Shown piece by piece: positions 33,926 to 45,640 of a DNA stretch of 64,000 nucleotides (position 1 is the first letter of the stretch; each line of letters starts with the position of its first letter). Source of the DNA: Ryuthela nishihirai. Lineage: Eukaryota; Arthropoda; Arachnida; Araneae; Heptathelidae. Below the pieces are notes generated by a model. The model was not told the origin of the DNA and did no database searches. It worked only from the letters and a program-made list of their open reading frames with translations. Made by a program: the position numbers and the translations under genes. The DNA lies in the NCBI GenBank assembly GCA_038380435.1, contig JAWZYU010000020.1, positions 40,952,307 through 41,016,306 on the forward strand, given 5' to 3'.

Positions 33926-34320
33926 GATAAACTACAGCTTGAGATTTTATTTAAACTTAGTAGAAATTGATTCTGTACATTTTGCTAAATTTCTTTATTT
34001 CACAATTATTTTGAAATGTATTTCTTAACTCCTTGGCATAGAATGTGGTGACATTTATAATCTATATAATCCAGCATTAGCATAGAGAGATATGTTTGCA
34101 TCATTCTGTCTCTATCCATATATAAATCTTTATATCATCTTTACATACATTGTTTCATTTAAGAATATATATATATACTACTGAGTTTAATATGATACCA
34201 AAAGGTATTCAAATTTATTATATTTCTAATCAAGTACATAGTAATAATTTTGACTTTAATTGTGCATCAAGTATCCATAATACTTGAATGTCTTTTTTTA
34301 ATATGCTATTCTTATTTTAG

Positions 34321-34495
34321 AATCACAGTAAAAAGAATGTTATGAAATTAGCATTGCCAGTAGCTGTTAAGTTCCTACACAGAGGTAACAAAGAACTTAG
34401 TCGAAACCTATCTAGTTATCTATCATTGGCTGCCATAAATAATGCTGAGTTACTTGCCCTTCACATTCAGCCAATAATAGACAGCATTATTAGTG
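34321..34495 (+). CDS. melt: melted coding exon 3
   Basis: The acceptor TTATTTTAG ends at 34320 and the donor AGTG|gtaagt follows 34495, giving phase 0 in and phase 1 out. It encodes [20 protein letters not shown] and [11 protein letters not shown]. The [21 protein letters not shown] run is one of the most conserved parts of Melted/VEPH1. Confidence 0.96.
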
Positions 34496-34689
34496 GTAAG
34501 TATTGACTTAATTTTGTTTTTACTCTGAATTCAGTTTTACTTTGGTTTAACTGAGATAAGGCATGCAGTCATTTTGCTTGTCTCTTAACTAGCCATTCAG
34601 CATTGTAAATATTACATCTGTTATGCTGATAAATTAATCCAAAATAAAATCCCATAGTAAAGTTATTAATTGTAATTAATTGATGTAAA

Positions 34690-35638
34690 GGCTTTGCAGG
34701 ATAAAACAAAATACCCAAGATCCCAAAATCCATTAAACCAACAGGCTAAATTAAGAGAGGTGTTAACTTGCAGTCACCAGTTGCATTCCCGCCAACCATC
34801 ACTGTCAATCGGTCTTTAGAAACCTTAAAGCCTGGAAAGGTTTTTTCTTCATGTGTGATTAAAGTTCTTTTAGTCATCTTCTTCCAGATAGTCACTTTCT
34901 ATCACAGCCTTGAGTGTCTCAGGAAAAGAAGATGCAGCTTCTTTATCGGCACTTGCCGCCTCCACTCTCCGCGATGTTGTGCCAATTACAGCGAGTTTTA
35001 AAACAGTTGAATCAGCCATTACTAGCTACAAAGTTTTCATCTTCGCCCACCTCCCCAGCTTCTTTCAACCTCTCAAAAATCAGCTTAGCTTGATAGAACA
35101 CAGTGTTCTGATTGACTGGACAGTTCTTCACTTTTACTTGATTATCACACCATAATTTCAGCATTGTTTCCATCTCAGCAATAATACCATGACATTTACG
35201 AATTATGCTTGAGTTCAAGGATTGAGCATTTTTCACCACATCGAGAATTCTTTCTTTATCTTTTATGATTGTTCTTACTGTGGATTCCGGTAGCTCAAAC
35301 TTCTTTGCCAATTCGCAAATTTTCATTCTGCTATCAAAATCCTTGCTAATGTTAAGTTTTCATTCCAAATATATCGTTTTCTTTTTCTTACTAGGTGCAG
35401 GAGAATCAGATATACTTCGTTTGGATGACAGTTTTTTTAAGGGTTTAGAAAACGTATAACAAAACAATCTTAACTTTCGTCGATCGTAGAATCGTAATCG
35501 GGCACGTAGAGTTCGCGCGAAACTCGTCCAATGTGTATCACAGCAAGAGAAACACTGAAGATAGTTGGCGGCAATGTTGCCAAATGAAAAAATCAAGAAC
35601 CACGTAACTCAGAGTTCGCGTAAGTCGGGGTATTACTG
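34690..35638 (-). mobile_element. Tigger-like DNA transposon relic, 3'-truncated
   Basis: On the minus strand the 5' end is CAGTAATACCCCGACTTACG, the Tigger-type terminal repeat, with TA at 35639-35640. About 300 bases inside it begins the transposase DNA-binding part. No matching far end was found near 34690, so the element is cut short. Confidence 0.75.
35012..35326 (-). pseudogene. Tigger transposase N-terminal HTH fragment
   Basis: The minus-strand frame MKICELAKKFELPESTVRTI, then IKDKERIL, is the CENP-B type helix-turn-helix that binds transposon ends. Just upstream, across a stop, are basic residues (KRSIS and SKKKKTIYLE), as in the start of related proteins. About 100 codons survive; the DDE catalytic part is not recognisable. 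Confidence 0.7.
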
Positions 35639-36224
35639 TATTTTATAACAGACTAGGAGATTTATTTGAGCAACATTGTGCCCTAAGTCATATAGATTAA
35701 ACTCTGTAAGATACTCTATGTCACAAACTTTCATTTGACATGACTTGTTATTATCAGCTCCCATTAAATTTTTTTTGGTGGGTGGGAGAGGATATGTATT
35801 GTAAATATGTATTTTTGCAGGGTCAAAATTGTTTTTAAACAATAATAAAGTATCACAGGAAAATGTCTTTTAGACAAGAAACATTTGGAATAATTAGTTG
35901 AAAAAGACATGGGTTCAAATCCCACTCAGGACAACCAATATTTTTTAACTAACTTTTTCAATTATTTTCAAACTTTAACTAGTTTTCTCTTCTTCCAATT
36001 AAATTACGTCAGTGTTGTGCAGTTAAGTGAGAAATAAATATTCAAAACATTAAATAAATTTTTTTAAAGTTGAGAGTTGTTATGAACTGCATATAATTCC
36101 TTCATAACAGAAATATATGAATATTGCACTTAATGATAACTTTTGAATAATTTTGATCTAAATTGTTTAAAAACGTTTTTAGAACATACCTCTGCTAAAG
36201 TCTTCATTATTCTTTTTGTTTCAG

Positions 36225-36388
36225 GAAATTATTCTCTGGCTAGGGTCTTACCACAGATTTATGCTGTTAATAAAGAACCCATTCATGATCATGTAATGGC
36301 ATTAGTATCACTTTTACCACAATGCGAGAATTCTGAGAAAATTAGCTTGCTTAATTTGTTTGGATTAATTGCCAAGTACAAACCTTCA
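36225..36388 (+). CDS. melt: melted coding exon 4
   Basis: The acceptor TTGTTTCAG ends at 36224 and the donor CTTCA|gtatgt follows 36388. The exon completes a Gly codon from exon 3 and ends in phase 0. It encodes NYSLARVLPQIYAVNKEP, IHDHVMALVSLLPQC and ISLLNLFGLIAKYKPS, matching the helical repeats of VEPH1. Confidence 0.94.
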
Positions 36389-36884
36389 GTATGTATTTAT
36401 TCATTTTGTATTCAGTTGCATATTTTATGTATTTAGAATATATAGACATTCAAGATATTTTGAAGCATAGTTAATTCATGTAGCATATACTTTCAGTAAG
36501 TCTGTTTTGTTCCTTTTATAATATTCAGTAGTAATTCTGAAAGGGGTGAAGGGAGGCCTATGCCCTCTCCTCTCATAATGGTTGAAGGGTAATAGAGGGA
36601 AAAAAAACTATATTTGCATATCATGCATTTTGCAAGAATTTTTTTTAAAGGTATGTAAAATGTAAGGGGAAATGCTATACTGCATTAGAAATCTAGTCTC
36701 TTGAAAAAACCCCTTTTATATTTTTTGGCTCAATTTTGTTTTTACCCCTCAGGTTTTTTTTTTTTAGATTTGGACCACTCATGAGCATTTTAGTACTCTT
36801 GAAGCTGTTAGACCCTGCACCATAAAACCCCAAGCAACCAACTTGAATCTGTTAGCAATACTCATTGAACTATTCTTTATTATA
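36389..36884. other. melted intron segment, nothing recognised
   Basis: AT-rich intronic sequence with no supported feature. Confidence 0.4.
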
Positions 36885-37243
36885 AGGGGGTGGGGGTGGC
36901 TCAGTCAGTATCATGCCAGGCTTGTAATCTGCAGTTTTCCGGGTTCAAGTCTCAGCTGGGCAAGTATTGAGATTTGTCTGCCACTCAGTAGGGAACACAT
37001 GGGCTTGGAAAGGCTGCCACCCATCAGATGGGATATTAAATTGGGGCCCCGTGTGTGGGTGAGCCATACCCTGTGCATGTTAAAGAACACGTTGGATGGC
37101 CTTGATTGGAGGCTACCATCTGTCTCCTAACAGCTGTCCAGTGGGTCCCCTTCTCCAAACTTCTCCGAGTTTTTAGGATCCTTGTGACCTATCCATTAAT
37201 TCCATTGTGTGCAAAATAATGCTGCTCAGAGGTAAAACAATGT
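36885..37243 (+). repeat. SINE family A, full-length diverged copy
   Basis: Box A TGGCTCAGTCAG and box B GGGTTCAAGTCTC are present, followed by GGGCTTGGAAAGG, GTGTGTGGG, GTTAAAGAACACG, CCTAACAGCTGTCC and a 3' end GGTAAAACAATG. It is less conserved than the 59371 copy. The 95-codon open frame through it is fortuitous. Confidence 0.85.
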
Positions 37244-37341
37244 AATCCATCCTCTATTATTGCTTCTGAGCATGATCATTATGCAAAATTTTGTCTCCAG
37301 TTGCCAACAGTGCTATACTAGTCCTCTGACAAATTTCTTAC

Positions 37342-37443
37342 AACTAGTCTGTCATGTCATGGACAGGCAATAGTGCTTGAAATGACATGTCATGGACATA
37401 CTAGTTACTCTGTCATGTCATGGACAGGTGCTTGAAATGATCC
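37342..37443 (+). repeat. Short imperfect tandem duplication
   Basis: The word CTGTCATGTCATGGACAGG, followed by TGCTTGAAATGA, occurs twice with a third partial CATGTCATGGACA between them. This is a local duplication of about 55-65 bases. Confidence 0.6.
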
Positions 37444-37856
37444 AATATACTTCTAAATGACAATAATAAAGGGGCTTAACAAGATTGGTCTATAAAGTCT
37501 AGTAGCTGTTAATAAGTTTTCTTTTTAGTCCCAGCTGCTTAAGTTTAGAATTCTTATTCTATAGTTAGCAATTCATTTTCTGGTGGTGTTTTAAGTAGCT
37601 AATGCAAAAATTGTTTTAATTTATTAGTTAATATATGTTTTACATCTGTCTTTGAGACCAGAAATCTGTAATAGTGTAACTAAATATTGTATGTCTGTAC
37701 TGAAGGGTTAATTTATTTCTTGTTTCTAGTAAAATGTAAAAACACTATAAAAGTAAATATTTTGGTAGATTATTAATTTCCTTTATAAGTATATTTCATA
37801 TTTTTTGTATTTAAATATCTGAACTTAGTAACTTATAAATTTATATGAAATATGTC

Positions 37857-38029
37857 AGTGGTTCCCAACTTTTTTTTTGCCCTGGAAAAGTTTTGTATTT
37901 GATACTGTAATATTACATTTAAAAAGCAAAAAAAAAATAGTAAAACAGCATAATTTACATTCCACATTTCTGTAATGATGTTTATGATGGTCATTGGTAA
38001 CCAGGAGGGAAAAAGTTAAATAGCAAAAG
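37857..38029. mobile_element. hAT-type terminal sequence, single end
   Basis: CAGTGGTTCCCAACTTTTT is the usual end of hAT elements. No matching second end was found; the LINE starting near 38030 may have replaced it. Confidence 0.45.
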
Positions 38030-40508
38030 TTTTCTCAAAGTCACCGAGGAGGAAATCCTCTCAAACCTCAAGGATTAACAGCAGTCCATTGAATTTTGAT
38101 ATGCCCTTATGGCCCTGATAGGAAATTGGTACCCTCCCGGGTACTGATTGTGACATTTACCACGCCACGCCTGCCTTCTTCCATCAAGGCAGGTTATTTA
38201 CATTATGAGGTACGGCCATATATACCGAACCCTCTGTGCTCTTTTCAGCGCCAGATATACTGTCATGCCCCCACAGCTTGCCAGGGCAAACCCACCTGTG
38301 CTCTCTGTGGCAGCAAGAATCATCTTGATCCTGATTGCACAGCAGAAAAGGCAAGCTGTGTGAACTGTAGTGGCAAACATCTGGTGTATTCCCGCAACTG
38401 TTCCAAGTGGAAGGAGGAAAAGGAGGTTCAATGCCTCAAAACAATCAACAACATCTCTTATGCTGAAGTGAGAAAGCTCGCTGCACAACCCTCCCCACCT
38501 GGCAAGATTTCCTATGTCAGTGCAGTCATTGGAAAGCCCATCGTTCAAATGACTTTGGTGGCAGTGCAGACTGACATCAGTGTACCATCTACTGAATCTC
38601 TCTCATTCGCTGAAAATATGTCCTAACTCAGGCGAAACCGATGTTGTGTCAACTTCAACATCAACCCCGGTTTACATTCCTGCAACTCAGCCTTCCACCT
38701 CCACTGGAAGGCCTCCTCCTTCCTGTCCTCAGACAGCAAGACCTTCCAAACCAAAGGGGACCCCACCGGTGCCCAAAAAGAAAACCACACCTTCACAAAG
38801 AGCTGTCACCGATCCATGTCCCTTGGATGATTCTGAAGACTGATACCGACCACCCCTATTTACTAAATCATCGTCTGTGGCGGTTAAGCTGAATAGGAAT
38901 TTGTCATCTGCCCATTCTTCTAAGTCCTGAGATGGCCACACTCTTACAATGGAATTGTCGTGGATTCCAGAGGAATCTTGACAACATCAAGGCCCTCTTT
39001 CAGGCACACCAACCCATCTGTGTGTGCCTGCAGGAGACATACTTGCAGCCATTCACATATCCCACAATCCAGCACTTTTCACTAGTTTGCCAGGACCAGG
39101 GTGGAGATGATCCAGCATGTGAGGGTGTTGCCATCCTCATGAGTAGCCATTCTCTATTCCAGATCATACCGCTCACCACCAACTTAGAGGCGGTAGCCAT
39201 CCTCCTCTTCATGGAGTTCTGACTGTTTGCTGTGTATGTTTTCCACCTGGAAGCATTGTCTTCCAGGAAAACCTTGATGATCTGATCTCGCAGCTCCATC
39301 CCCCTTCCTCATAATGAGGGATTTCAATGGACACAGTCCACTTTGGGCAGTTCTCTCACCAATGGGATGAGTGGGGTGCTGACAGTACTGACACTGATGT
39401 TCAACAGGGAGAGACAGTATTGACACTGTTGTTCAACAGGAAGAGACAGTATTGACACTGATGTTCAACAGGGAGAGAGAAGGATCCAGTGGCTCCTGGA
39501 TCCTTCTCTCTCCATGTTGAACATCAGTGTCAGTACTTACTTTCATTCCCCAACCCGCACATTCACTGCCATTGACCTCACCATCTGTTCCTCTATGATC
39601 CTTCCACTCTTTACATGAGAGGTTGAGGATAACCCTTATGATGTGATCATCTCCCCGTGGTGTGCACCATCTTCCGTGGAGGGCTTTGCAGCCCTTAAGG
39701 AGTCTCGCAGTGTAGGCTTGATCGGGATGACTGGAGTGGCTTTAAGCTCAATGACCACTCTGTCAGCCAGGAGCCCATCAATTTGGCAGTAGCGGAGATA
39801 ACTGACTGTATTGTAGATGCAGCTGCATCACAATTCTTCAAACTTTGACATGGTTTCCTCATTTTCCGAAACCGTGGTGAAATCCAGATTGCATCACCGC
39901 TCGTAAGGCTCAGAACAATGCTTGGGGAGTGTTTCGGAGATATCTGACATCCCCAACCTTGAAGCATTCAAACATGCCAGGGTGAAAGCTCATTCATCCG
40001 ACGCTAGAGCCAGAAGGAATCTCGGATCAAATATACGTCTATTATTACCTGCATGACCAGTAAGGTCATGTGAGATAAAGTCCAGAAGAAGGGTGGGAAC
40101 TACACGTCTCACTTGTTATAGATTCTGCAGCACAATGGACAGGCAATTGCTGATCCCAAAGCAATTACCGATACTCTGGGGGAGTCATTCTCCTCCATCT
40201 CTTCATCTTCCTACTCCCCTGAGTTTCTGGCCCATAAGAGCAAGGCGAAATGCTCTCCACTGTCCTTCCACTCAAATGGCCTGGAGCTTTAAACAGGCCA
40301 TTCACAGTTGAGGAGCTTCACCTTGCTCTGCACACCTCTCATGCATCTGCTGTTCGGTCAGACAATGTTCATTATGCCATGCTCCAACATCTCTCACTGT
40401 CGAGTAAGGATCGGCTACTCCATCTTTTCAATTGCATTTTTCTCGAGGAGCAGTTTCCGGATTCCTGGCGGGAGGCCATCACCTTGGCCTTCCTGAAGCC
40501 AGGAAAGG
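38030..40508 (+). mobile_element. LINE 3: truncated Jockey/I-like non-LTR relic
   Basis: ORF1 (from about 38034, 5'-truncated) runs from an RNA-binding start (VTEEEILSNLKD, YGPDRKL) to knuckles CALCGSKNHLDPDC and CVNCSGKHLVYSRNC, then a proline-rich tail. ORF2 starts at ATG 38932 with MATLLQWNCRGFQRN, CLQETYL, DFNGHSPLWA and FTAIDLTIC for the endonuclease. The reverse transcriptase begins near 40290 and stops after SWREAITLAFLKPGKD at about 40508. Many stops and frameshifts are present. Loss of the 3' part is unusual for a LINE and implies a later deletion. Confidence 0.85.
39381..39537. repeat. Three 32-bp direct repeats plus inverted arm in LINE 3
   Basis: GACAGTACTGACACTGATGT, with the following 12 bases, is repeated at 39381, 39413 and 39445 (32-bp period). 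The 23-base segment 39384-39406 is the exact reverse complement of 39515-39537. A second inner pair (39475-39489 and 39496-39510) makes a GGATCC hairpin with a 6-base loop. The right arm encodes the expected endonuclease sequence, so the left repeats are the derived part. Confidence 0.85.
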
Positions 40509-40734
40509 ATTACTACATATTGATTGAACATTTGTTCTCTTTGATCCACAACTGAATTCATTGTTTAAATCTTATGCTGTCATGTCCTTGAAAATCTGGT
40601 TTCACCATGATGATGGTGCACTCTGAATGTGCCATGCACCATAAACTCCATCTTTAGTACCATAGAAAATATTGAAGTTTGAACTAGATATATATATTTA
40701 AAATAGACATTTCAGAGCTCTTAAATAATGCCAG
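40509..40734. other. Junction sequence after LINE 3, nothing recognised
   Basis: Short non-coding stretch between the broken LINE and repeat R1. Confidence 0.35.
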
Positions 40735-41275
40735 TTTTTTTCAGTTTATTCCTCAACTTGGTGTATCAAAATATCAAAAACCTTTTCTCTTGCTCAACTG
40801 CCTAGATAATCCTGTCTCCTGCACAGTGCAGGAGCCAGGATTGCCTAGGGCAAGTTTCCTACCACTCCCTCACAGCTGACAGGAGCTCCAGCAAGTTAAC
40901 TGATTGTTTACTAAGGATCTGACTATACATGTTCTCAATAAAACAAAGTGATGCCTAGGGAACTTTTTTTTATTGGAGGATTTCAGTGATTTGCACAAAA
41001 ATACAGCCATATAGAGTTTTGCTTCATTTTAATGTATTTTGTGATTTAAAACTATTTTAGTGTTTCTAAATTATTTTTATCTGTTATCAGATATTAAAGG
41101 AATATGAAGATAAAAATTGACATTTCTTTGATCATGTGATCAGCAACATCATAGGAGTGTGTATCAATCGACAGCATCATACGAGCGTGGTGTAATACCT
41201 TTCAGCAAACATCTGGTTTTGTTTTAAAAGTTTTAGTGTGTGTGTATCTTAGGCTGTACAGATCGAATTTTATAC
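40735..41275 (-). repeat. Unclassified dispersed repeat R1, copy 2
   Basis: This is the reverse complement of the copy at 23660-24175, sharing CTTTGATCATGTGATCAGC, CTGACAGGAGCTCCAGCAAG and ACATCTGGTTT-like words. It ends about 65 bases before a piggyBac element. Confidence 0.6.
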
Positions 41276-41343
41276 TGCGTTCAAAAACTGCCCTAGTTTT
41301 TTTTTTTTTTTTTTCAATTTGCTTTGCTGATGAAAAAAATTAA

Positions 41344-42276
41344 CCCTTCCCAGGGCCAGCTATTTTTTCACTCTGATCCGGCAAAAAAAAATATTAACTT
41401 TAGAACTTTTTTGCCACATAACTAATGAAAGAAATTATGGCATGTTATATGCCAAATCTATCAGAATTTAATTTTAAATTTTCTGAAAATAAAATATTTT
41501 ACAAAAAAAGACAAGTTTTATTTTTAGGACTTTTTTAGTCATGTAGTAAAAAAAATGCATCTGGCAACAGAAATAAAAATTTATTTAAAAAACACTAATA
41601 GACAGAAATGATCATAATAATGCACATGAATAGAAAGACTATTTCTGAATAGCAAAAAATATAATTTCTTATTTAAAGTAAATATTTGTTCCATTTTGTA
41701 ATTTTTTTTTCTCCGTACATACTTTGAGAAAAGTCCAGGCTTGATGTAGAGTCTAATAAACAAGTCAGTTTTAGAATATTTTTAATAAATAACTAATCAA
41801 CAGAAATAGGTCATGTTAAACACCAAATTAAAGAGAATTTAATTCTGAATTTTATTGAAGGAAAAAATTTGAACATTGATTTCATAATTACCTCCAAAAT
41901 CTTCCATTTTTAAAATAGCAATTTTTTGTTAATTCAGGAGATTTTAGAAACTTTAAGGAAAAATATGTTGATAATAGTTCAAACCAAACTTGAGTTTAAA
42001 TCAAGTGATTGCTTCAATACAGAGTAATGTTAACAATCAAATTGGCAATACCATATAGCACTTCTAAAATATGGCAATCAGATGGCTTTATTGAATTATT
42101 TATATTGTAGTTTAATAAAATATGCATCAAATGAAAAATGGAAATATTGTTTTTTAAGCTTGAATGATTTATTTTTAAAAGACATGTAAGATAATTTTCA
42201 AATAGCAAATAAAAAAAAAACGAAGTTTCATGTGATGTACAAAAATCGTCTGTAGACATCCATGACCCTGGAAGGA
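41344..42276 (-). mobile_element. piggyBac-like non-autonomous element, both ends present
   Basis: TTAA sits at both borders (41340-41343 and 42277-42280). The ends CCCTTCCCAGGGCC and, inverted, TCCTTCCAGGGTC are typical CCCT-type piggyBac ends. The left 350 bases match the reverse of 51300-51643 and the right 270 match the reverse of 49400-49640. It is therefore an internally shortened relative of the 49294 element in opposite orientation. Confidence 0.8.
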
Positions 42277-42280
42277 TTAA

Positions 42281-43540
42281 GAATTAAAGTGTTTTTGAAC
42301 TAGTGCAGTGGATATTTTACATAAAGTTGAAAGAGAAAATGATGAGTTTTTTTTTTTCCCTAAAATATTTCATGGACTCTGATAGTAATTCAGAAGAATT
42401 TCTTGGTTTTTCAGATTCAGAGCATAGTATTACTGATTTCAATCGTAAAGATATTGACAGCTCTCTTTAAATTTTGAGGGGGAAGAGGAATTCTTGTTTT
42501 CTTGATCCCTGAAGTGAAAATTCCAGCAATTCTGAAGAAGACACTGGCATAAGCAATTACTGCATTACAAGATGAACTGATTAGTAGCTGGCTCCATTAG
42601 CATATTGCTCTGCTTTGCCAATACATCATGATTTTACAGGTAGCCCCAGCAAAAAGAAAGTTAAAAAAAAATAAGCAACTTAAAATAGCATTTTTTTTTA
42701 TTAGCGATGAAAGTATAGCACTGATAACAGAGCAGACAAATTTGTATGGCCAGCCTTGATTGATAACCAGGAAGCTGCTCTCAGATGTGCATGGATAAAC
42801 CAATTTTGAGAAAAACCTACCACAGCAGAAGAAATTGAAAATCTTTTAGCTTTAGTCATAACAATTGGACTTGTTTATAAACAATAATTATCCCAATGCT
42901 TCTAAACACTTTGCTATTAAGATCGATTCTTTTTAAGGTGACACCAAGAAACAGATTTCAGCTGTTGCTGCAGTGCCTATGTTTGAGTGACAACAGCATT
43001 ATCAGGCCAAAGAAAGGCAAGCCTTTTAGCCAAACTAGGCCAGCTGTTTACTGACATTATAGAACACATCAAAACAGCTTGCATTCCAAACAGGGAAATA
43101 TGCATTGATGAAGCAATAGTTGGCTATAAAGGCAGAATATATTTGAGTTAATTAATTTTTAATTAATTTGGTACATATCATTGCTTATTTCTGATGATTA
43201 GTTATTAAAAAATATTCTAAAGTTGACTTGTTTATTTGACTGGCCAAAGCTGGAAAAATCCTGGACATTTCTGTAGTACTGAAGAAGAAATTTGAAAAGT
43301 GAGCAATTTTTCTGTTATTCAGAAATAAATAGCCTTTCTATTTATATGCAGTAGTTATTTTTTGACTTTTTTTTTTAAATAAATTTTTATTTGTATTGCA
43401 AGATGCATTTTTTTTTACTATATGTTTCTGTAAAATCCCCATTAAAACAGAACTAGTCACTTTTTGTTAAATATTTCAATTTCAGAAAATCGTAACACCA
43501 TAATTCCTTTCATTAGTTATTTGGCAAAAAAAGTTCTAAA
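42281..43540 (+). mobile_element. piggyBac relic with transposase remains
   Basis: ATG at 42372 opens MDSDSNSEEFLGFSDSEHS, an acidic start common in piggyBac transposases. PTTAEEIENLLALVITIGLV follows at 42816, then RNRFQLLLQCLCLSDNSI. ICIDEAIVGYKGR at about 43098-43136 contains the first catalytic Asp (codon 43107). The 3' flank from about 43200 matches 51180-51540. The frames are split by stops, the later catalytic Asp motifs are gone, and both ends are missing, so it is dead. It is the only transposase source seen for the TTAA elements here. Confidence 0.8.
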
Positions 43541-43611
43541 TTACACATTAATTTTCTAAACACAATTTACACATTTATGCAATTACTAAACACAATTTAC
43601 ACATTGTTATA

Positions 43612-44392
43612 CAATGCATCTGATCTTCAAATATATTGCAAAATCTGATCCATTTGTAATGCTCCAAAAGATGATGAAATACTTTTAAAGTTTGAACCCT
43701 TTGTCTGATCCAATTATTTTCATGCTCCAGATAGCTGAGTCGGGCGCCAGGCAAAAATTGACAAATTATCAAAAATAAAGTTTAATTAGAGTTCGAAATA
43801 CCAGCAAGCATTAATGAGTAAGAATTCAAAAATATTAAATGATTGTCAAAATTTTATGTTAATGCTAATCAAAACAAACTAACGTTGCTCAAGAGAAAAA
43901 AAAATTAATAAAGACTCAAAAGGTTTAAATAACAAACAATTTATTTCCAAAATCACCAAAACTTCAATAAAGAAGATACTACATCATCTCTTACTACAAA
44001 CATCTTCAACAAACTCCAAACTAAAACTGATATCTAAACTGTGCTGTGCTCTACTACTCTCTCTACTCTACTATCTTCTGTGCTACTGTGACAACATGTC
44101 GCCAGGTTATAACAAGAAGTACAAAGCCTGCACGTGTCGTGTTGCAAACCGGGAAAGACATTTGCATAAATTGACGAGCGGTGCAAGCTATGACGCAAGA
44201 GTGAGCGTGTCCTTGTGCACACGCTTTAGCAGGTGACAATCGAAAGTTCGGAGTTGCGCATGCGCAACTCCTAACTCTTGGAAACGAGCGCTGTGATGCC
44301 AAAAATGAAATAAAAATCCCCAAAATGATAAATATAACGTAAATTAAACAAAATTGGTTAAAGTAAAAGTGAATGAGGGGGCATCACACATT
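43612..44392 (-). mobile_element. Possible LTR with primer-binding site
   Basis: On the minus strand the segment begins TGTGATGCCCCCTCATTC. About 640 bases later it reads TGGCGCCCGACTCAGC (near 43738-43753), which looks like a retrotransposon primer-binding site. It is unusually CG-rich at 44120-44300 for this intron. The words cacattgttatacaat (43596) and cacattgttttacaat (44387) lie outside it and may be an altered target repeat. The 3' LTR edge does not end in CA, and no pol sequence is present. Confidence 0.4.
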
Positions 44393-44592
44393 GTTTTACA
44401 ATCAATCTTTGTTGGACTTAAGCATAAACATTGAACAGTTGGGCATGTAGAATAAGCTTTAAATATTTAAATATTTTGATGTAGTTTTTCTTAAAATCTT
44501 TTATTACTATATTTTTTCTGTATTTTTTGCTTATAAATGTTAGCGATTTAATATAGTTTAAAGAATAAAAATTTCATCACTGAAAATTTCAG

Positions 44593-44802
44593 TTACTGGA
44601 AAGCAACCTTCCCCATTTAAGTGAATGCCTTACCATATCCAGCACAGCAGCTTCGGCTTTGCAGATTTTCTTGGATATGGCTGCTGTCCGTCCACAGTCT
44701 TTCACTGAACATGTACAAAAGATGAAAATGGCTGCTGAAGTTCAACCAGGAACATTGGTGCTTGTTGCTAGAATGCTAGGTATAATTGGAAAACTCAGTT
44801 TG
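44593..44802 (+). CDS. melt: melted coding exon 5
   Basis: The acceptor AAAATTTCAG ends at 44592 and the donor AGTTTG|gtatgt follows 44802. The exon is exactly 70 codons, phase 0 at both sides. It encodes LLESNLPHLSECL, ALQIFLDMAAVRPQSF and PGTLVLVARMLGIIGKLSL. This matches the helical-repeat region of Melted where VEPH1 has the FLPMLKEIGE and ARIYGAVG blocks. Confidence 0.93.
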
Positions 44803-45638
44803 GTATGTTAGTTTCTTTGAAAATAATTTTTTTTTGTTAATAAATTCACTTCCAAATTATCATTTATAAGTTTAGGCTTGAAGTAATGTAAATTCAGTCA
44901 AATCATGAATGTATAGTTGGTACAAAATTTATTCTCTTTGTGACAGAAATGAATTCTGTAATATATCTGCACTCAAATATTTTAATATCATATGCTACAG
45001 TGGATAATATCTTCAGTCATGATAGATCAAGCAGTGGTTGACAGAGCTGAAACAAGCCTTGAAGTACATTGGAATTAGATATTAAATTGGTTTCAAAATA
45101 AAGTTGATTTCCTGATATGTATTAAGAGCTGTAGAAAATTTCTTTCATATGTAGAGACTCAAACTTTTAACGTATTCTAATTTTACGAATTCTAATTTGG
45201 ATTGTACCCAAAAGTGAAATATTTGTTAAATTATTTGGTGTGGGAAACTGTTAAAAACTGAAATGGGGAAAATAAAAAAGTGTTTTTAAATTCCAACACT
45301 AGTTTTATTATAGGTAGGAATTTTAATTTTTAACACAATGCAGGGTAGCATAAAGGATGCCTGTAGTAAAATTTTGGACTGAACAGTTGAGTGAAAAGTA
45401 TGGGCATTAAGACACTTCTAAATGTAAAATTGCCAATAAAAAATTCTTACTCATGTTATGCAATATATGAAACACATAAACATGGAGACAAACATGGTGT
45501 ATAATATATGCATGTGTGAACATTTCATGTTTATAAATGTTTCTATGAAAGATTGAATAGGAGTTGACTCAGTACAATATTCATAAGACTTGATTGGTAG
45601 TACACTAGTATTGTAATGTAACCCTACCAGATTCCAGA
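44803..45638. other. melted intron segment, nothing recognised
   Basis: AT-rich intronic sequence with no supported feature. Confidence 0.4.
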
Positions 45639-45640
45639 TA

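Noticed and set aside
36843..37130. 95-codon open frame
   Set aside because: It reads through a family A SINE copy.
38198..38548. 116-codon minus-strand open frame
   Set aside because: It is the shadow of the LINE 3 ORF1 on the other strand.
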